This document shows positions 60,787 through 64,000 of a DNA stretch of 64,000 nt, in pieces; positions within the stretch are counted from its first letter, which is position 1; each line of letters starts with the position of its first letter. A program made the position numbers and the translations under genes. This DNA comes from Rhodobiaceae bacterium. Lineage in GTDB: Bacteria > Pseudomonadota > Alphaproteobacteria > Parvibaculales > Parvibaculaceae. The notes under the pieces were generated by a model. That model searched no databases and was not told where the DNA came from. It was given only the letters and a program-made list of their open reading frames with translations. The stretch is from the NCBI GenBank assembly GCA_003330885.1, contig CP030277.1:496001-560000 (forward strand). Reading direction: 5' to 3'.

Positions 60787-61812
60787 CTACGCCGCAGTGA
60801 TTATCGGTGGTGTATCGCCAAACCCCTTCATCACACCGGCGACATTTGGGTGTACTTCCGGGCGGGAGTAGAGATTGAGCCACAGGCGGAGCAAGAGGCG
60901 TTTTTTGTCGGGATCTGGATCGTCCTGAAAAGCGGAGCGCTTATGCATCAGCGACAGATTGTTGACGATGATGAGTTCGCCCGGTGCTAGACGAAAATCA
61001 AACTTGAGGGCTTCTTGCTCAGCAACCTCTTCGATTATTTTGAGGGCGCTCATATCACTTTCAGAAAAGGGACTGTCGGACAGAGAGCTTGCGAGTTCCG
61101 CGAGCTTGAGGTTTACCCAAGCGGTGATGCGTCCATCCTTTTCAGAGATACATGGGATACGCCGCTCGTTCACTTTCCCAAGCCGCGCATCATTGCCTTC
61201 TTTTCGCATGTAGATAGGGAAGCCGCGATAGAGGGTCTCCAGATGCTCAGGATGCTTTTCCAGAATTTCATTGTAGACACTCAGCAAACTAACGATTGAG
61301 TTGACCCCGCCAGTGGGCGCTTGCCGCACACAAAAGAGGGCGGAAACCTCGCCCCCATCACAATGGAAACGCAGTTCATCACTGCTTGTGTAGCCACGGT
61401 CATTGTCGCCGCGCGGTGCACCGGCAATCTTGTCGGTCACATATCCTATCAGTTCGCCCTTGGCGTTCTGTGTGATTACATTGCCGAGCAGAACGGCGAT
61501 GATCCAATAAGTCCGATGCAACATGTCGGCGTCGTAGCGAGAAATGTCGAGGCCGGAGATTTTTGCGAAACCAAAGCCGTTTTCGATTTCGTCTGAAGCG
61601 CGTTGCAAGGTTGCTGCGAGCTGAGGCGCTTTGACGTCGTCTCGGCTCATTCGGACCCAAGCTGCGAGATCATCTGGCAAAGTGCGGGCAGATTGTTCGA
61701 GTTCGCCGATTTCGGCTGCGCTAAGAACCAGGTTCCAGCCATCATCCTTGTCCAAATCAGCGCGAGTCCAGGCTCGTTTTCCTTGGACGGGTTCACCCAA
61801 TACATCGCTCAT
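60787..61812 (-). CDS. TauD/TfdA family 2-oxoglutarate-dependent dioxygenase
   Basis: 341 residues from the ATG complementing 61810-61812 (GGGAGA upstream); the frame extends to 61854. The iron ligands are the His and Asp of RFHCDGGEVSALFCV and the distal His of NNLSLMHKRSAF, with the Arg of RLLLRLWLN binding 2-oxoglutarate. Fe(II)/2-oxoglutarate enzymes of this family hydroxylate small molecules such as taurine, alkyl sulphates or phytanoyl-type substrates; the substrate here is unknown. Convergent with the FabY-like gene, 14 bases apart. Confidence 0.88.
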   Translation of the reverse strand: MSDVLGEPVQGKRAWTRADLDKDDGWNLVLSAAEIGELEQSARTLPDDLAAWVRMSRDDVKAPQLAATLQRASDEIENGFGFAKISGLDISRYDADMLHRTYWIIAVLLGNVITQNAKGELIGYVTDKIAGAPRGDNDRGYTSSDELRFHCDGGEVSALFCVRQAPTGGVNSIVSLLSVYNEILEKHPEHLETLYRGFPIYMRKEGNDARLGKVNERRIPCISEKDGRITAWVNLKLAELASSLSDSPFSESDMSALKIIEEVAEQEALKFDFRLAPGELIIVNNLSLMHKRSAFQDDPDPDKKRLLLRLWLNLYSRPEVHPNVAGVMKGFGDTPPIITAA

Positions 61813-61876
61813 CTGTGTCTCCCATTGCTTTTGCAACAGCGTATGTATTGACATCTATAGTGTCAAATCACCTGAG

Positions 61877-62392
61877 CTACACACCGAGCGCCGAAACTGT
61901 AGCAAAGACGACAATGCCAACGGTGACCGCCAACACGACGAATACCGTCTGAACCGATAGGCTGAATGGTCTGTGTTGAGCACGGGCGGTCCTGGCATCC
62001 CGTTTACTGAGCTTGAGGGGTTTGGAAGCCGCCATGAGGAGACCGGCAACAATCAGGCCGATAGATTCAACGTAATAGAGGGGTGCTGACATAGCTGTCG
62101 GAGAGGTTGGGAATATCTCTAAAAGATCGAGGAGATAGACACCGGCAAACCCGATGCTACAGAGGAACGCCAGACCGCCACCGAAGTGGGACCGCTTCCA
62201 GGTGAGGACGACAGCAAATACGGAGGTCAGGATCAGGGCGGCCAGGAAAATGTTGAAGGTAAGAACAGCGGCAACCCCCAAATGTCCAAATTCTCTGTTC
62301 TCGATCGGACCGCCGGGGATAAGGGAGCTCAGCAACGCGATGGAGACAATTAGAAGACCAGGGGTTAGGCCTTGTCGGAGGGAGAGGGACAT
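61877..62392 (-). CDS. Multi-pass membrane protein, unknown
   Basis: 171 residues from the ATG complementing 62390-62392. Five hydrophobic segments (for example LLIVSIALLSSLIPG, VLTFNIFLAALILTSVFAVVL, VQTVFVVLAVTVGIVVFATV). No recognised family. Starts 17 bases after the stop of the membrane gene upstream on the same strand, so the two are likely co-transcribed, and probably functionally linked. Confidence 0.65.
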   Translation of the reverse strand: MSLSLRQGLTPGLLIVSIALLSSLIPGGPIENREFGHLGVAAVLTFNIFLAALILTSVFAVVLTWKRSHFGGGLAFLCSIGFAGVYLLDLLEIFPTSPTAMSAPLYYVESIGLIVAGLLMAASKPLKLSKRDARTARAQHRPFSLSVQTVFVVLAVTVGIVVFATVSALGV

Positions 62393-62408
62393 TCTATTAG
62401 CCTTTCGT

Positions 62409-63002
62409 CTATGGGCGATAGGGTTCTTCACGCAGAAGATGGGCAACCAGAAGCTTGAGCATCAGCAAGGGCGTGAACCACGCAATCTCGTGTGGCGCTC
62501 CCCAGGCATAGATTTCCAGCAACATGCCGAGAGTGACCAGGAAGAGCGCGATAGAGCGCTGCAGGTAAAGCGGGAAGAGTAGGATCAGGACCGCAGCGCT
62601 GATGAGGTAGCTAGGCATCGCAACCAAATAGACCAGGTCAATGTCGCGAAAGAGGATGGCAACAAGTCCGATATGTGCGACATGCAGCGCAACAAATCCA
62701 AGATGGTTACGCCAAGTCTGTGTGGCCCGGTGGAACCAGCGTTTGGCTGACGACGTGGAATTGGTGACCACGCCTCCGACCATGTCAAACGCCAGAACGC
62801 AAAAGAGCAGGACCTTCCACCAGGGCCAGGCAGGGAATGCTGCATCTGCATAGAAATAGGCGAGAAGTGTTGCAGCCCCGGGCAGCGCAAACTGCAAAAC
62901 ATACTCAGCCCGTGTCGCACCAGGCCCAATGCCTTTGTCGACAGTTCCGAGGAATCCGCTTCTTGGTGGGGGATAGTTCCAATCGATGGGGGCGTTGGTC
63001 AT
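62409..63002 (-). CDS. Multi-pass membrane protein, unknown (TetR-divergent)
   Basis: 197 residues from the ATG complementing 63000-63002; the longer frame reads into the divergent TetR gene and is rejected. The cytoplasmic N-terminus (NYPPPRSGFLGTVDKGIGPG) is followed by five or six helices (VLLFCVLAFDMVGGVV, LISAAVLILLFPLYLQ, FTPLLMLKLLVAHLL). Unrecognised. Divergent from a TetR regulator across a 91-base region with a palindrome, so probably its target. Confidence 0.65.
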   Translation of the reverse strand: MTNAPIDWNYPPPRSGFLGTVDKGIGPGATRAEYVLQFALPGAATLLAYFYADAAFPAWPWWKVLLFCVLAFDMVGGVVTNSTSSAKRWFHRATQTWRNHLGFVALHVAHIGLVAILFRDIDLVYLVAMPSYLISAAVLILLFPLYLQRSIALFLVTLGMLLEIYAWGAPHEIAWFTPLLMLKLLVAHLLREEPYRP

Positions 63003-63023
63003 TGTCGCACATCTATTTAAATA

Positions 63024-63035
63024 GTCCAAGTGGAC
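63024..63035. promoter_or_regulatory. Candidate TetR operator
   Basis: Perfect palindrome GTCCA-AG-TGGAC in the divergent region between the membrane gene at 63002 and the TetR gene at 63094, within an A/T-rich context. Confidence 0.5.
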
Positions 63036-63093
63036 GAAAATAGGATATGGTACAGGAAGAGTCAATGACGCGATTCCATGAGGCCGGAGATCA

Positions 63094-63669
63094 ATGCCGA
63101 AAATTGTGGACCACGAAGAATACCGGCGCACCATTGTGGAGAAGGCGACGCCTGTTTTCTCTGCGCATGGATTTAACGGGCTGGGCATGCGCCAGATCGC
63201 GCAGGAGCTCGGCATGTCCAAAAGTGCGCTCTACCACTATTTCCCTTCAAAGGACGAGCTGTTCGCTGCCTGTACCGAATTTGTCGTCGAGAGGGACGGG
63301 GCTCTGGTTGAGGCGGACATGACCGCTGCAACGACACGCGAAAAGACCGCAGTGCTGATGGAAGTGTTCGGGGAGATTGAGAAAGGCTTCCAGGGGGAGG
63401 CCTTTCTGCTTCTGGACTATATGCGCGGCAAATCACATCGCGAAGTCGCCCGCGACAAAAACATGAAGCTCGCGAACAAAAGATATCTGGAAATGATCGC
63501 GGCGATCGTCGGCAAAGCGGACGCGGCAAAGGTTCTGACATTTATGCTCGGTGCACTGATGCAGCGCTTGCTAGATGGAAGAAGGACGCGCCTGTCCGAT
63601 ATTGAGCTTTGGTTGCGGGAGACATTGGAAGCCCATGAAACGCTTAGGACGAAGAGAGAAAGCATATGA
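63094..63669 (+). CDS. TetR/AcrR family transcriptional regulator
   Basis: 191 residues. N-terminal helix-turn-helix: FSAHGFNGLGMRQIAQELGMSKSALYHYFPSKDELF is the family signature. The C-terminal ligand-binding helices (~65-185) are variable, as usual. It probably represses the divergent membrane-protein pair and its own operon. The gene downstream begins inside its stop codon (ATGA), so they are translationally coupled. Confidence 0.92.
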   Translation: MPKIVDHEEYRRTIVEKATPVFSAHGFNGLGMRQIAQELGMSKSALYHYFPSKDELFAACTEFVVERDGALVEADMTAATTREKTAVLMEVFGEIEKGFQGEAFLLLDYMRGKSHREVARDKNMKLANKRYLEMIAAIVGKADAAKVLTFMLGALMQRLLDGRRTRLSDIELWLRETLEAHETLRTKRESI

Positions 63670-64000
63670 TTCCAGATCTGAAGGCCATCAACGCACAGGC
63701 TGATCTGCACCATCAATACTTGCTGGGCCTTGAGCTGATGGTCTCGACTCGGGAGGGACCAGAGGCGGTGGGCGAATGGATGTTTAGGCTGTTCCGTCGC
63801 CAACACGAGGAAAAGTTTCTTTCAAGCTTCAAAAAGCTGGGGCTGGACGGTCTGCCTGATGCGGTCGCCTGTGCCAAGTATCATGTTCTCTCAAATAGCA
63901 TGGGCGGCGTGGCGGTAGAATATATGCCCGAGTCCGACAAGAAGGCCTGGGTCCGCTTCCGGTATCCGCGCTGGATGTATGATGGGGCTGTTGTCTGTGG
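63666..64000 (+). CDS. Unknown protein, 5' part, coupled to the TetR gene
   Basis: Starts at ATG 63666 overlapping the TetR stop and runs off the window after 111 codons. The visible N-terminal part is soluble and rich in Trp, Tyr and Arg (GEWMFRLFRRQHEEKFL, WVRFRYPRWMYDG). No family is recognised. Coupling to a TetR regulator suggests a ligand-metabolising enzyme, but nothing in the fragment proves it. Confidence 0.7.
   Translation, partial: MIPDLKAINAQADLHHQYLLGLELMVSTREGPEAVGEWMFRLFRRQHEEKFLSSFKKLGLDGLPDAVACAKYHVLSNSMGGVAVEYMPESDKKAWVRFRYPRWMYDGAVVC

Overview
The window looks like a chromosomal stretch of a marine or hydrocarbon/lipid-degrading alphaproteobacterium, in the broad neighbourhood of Parvibaculum and other Hyphomicrobiales-like lineages. 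The clues are the tail end of a gene-transfer-agent (GTA) type cluster, CcmI/E/F/H cytochrome c maturation genes, a GlnE-HU neighbourhood, a large supply of acyl-CoA dehydrogenases, thiolase and CoA-transferase, and moderately high GC with ATGA-coupled operons. The taxonomic guess is inference. I saw no rRNA, tRNA or CRISPR array.

Layout. 1-2.3 kb: end of a GTA/phage-tail cluster (tail tip protein, DUF2793, SleB-like hydrolase). 2.3-6.5 kb: SDR, paired large/small acyl-CoA dehydrogenases, nitroreductase. 6.5-9.6 kb: PepSY protein, PhoP/PhoQ-like pair and a glycine-zipper lipoprotein, bracketed by matching direct-repeat boxes. 9.7-19 kb: DUF1304, YihY, thiolase, an unknown 470-residue protein, D-cysteine desulfhydrase-like enzyme, CoA-transferase, PAS histidine kinase. 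19-24.6 kb: cytochrome c maturation genes ccmI and ccmEFH, separated by a lipoprotein and a chitosanase-like gene. 24.7-31 kb: hydrolase-OsmC fusion, DegP with a two-component pair, a dehydrogenase, HU. 31.4-34.3 kb: glnE. 34.5-42.9 kb: a coupled FAD-oxidoreductase/FAD-oxidoreductase/GcvT-like operon, a CnrYXH-like ECF sigma module beside an EF-hand protein, and a glutamine-synthetase-like enzyme. 43-52.8 kb: hybrid-free PAS kinase, PepN, RND efflux pump and its divergent MarR regulator. 53-55.4 kb: second acyl-CoA dehydrogenase pair. 55.4-58.8 kb: mltF with a foreign insertion. 58.8-64 kb: FabY-like ketosynthase, TauD-like dioxygenase, two membrane proteins, TetR regulator and an unknown gene running off the window.

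The most striking structure is at 56782-58800. A 1,912-bp AT-richer insertion carrying one gene (a DUF5677-like protein with an in-frame Glu-Gly hexanucleotide repeat) sits at the 3' end of mltF. It is flanked by 107-bp direct repeats of the mltF end: 79 bp are identical, then four differences follow, all synonymous, with the same stop codon. This is the signature of site-specific integration into a protein gene in which the element supplies a replacement gene end. No recombinase lies inside, so it may be a hitch-hiking or cut-down element.

Second-tier signals are 11-bp-spaced TGAAC/GTTCA boxes on both flanks of the PhoPQ-like operon, back-to-back perfect palindromes between the MarR gene and the efflux operon, a possible demethylation operon of unknown substrate, and the metal-stress-like ECF module with an EF-hand protein.
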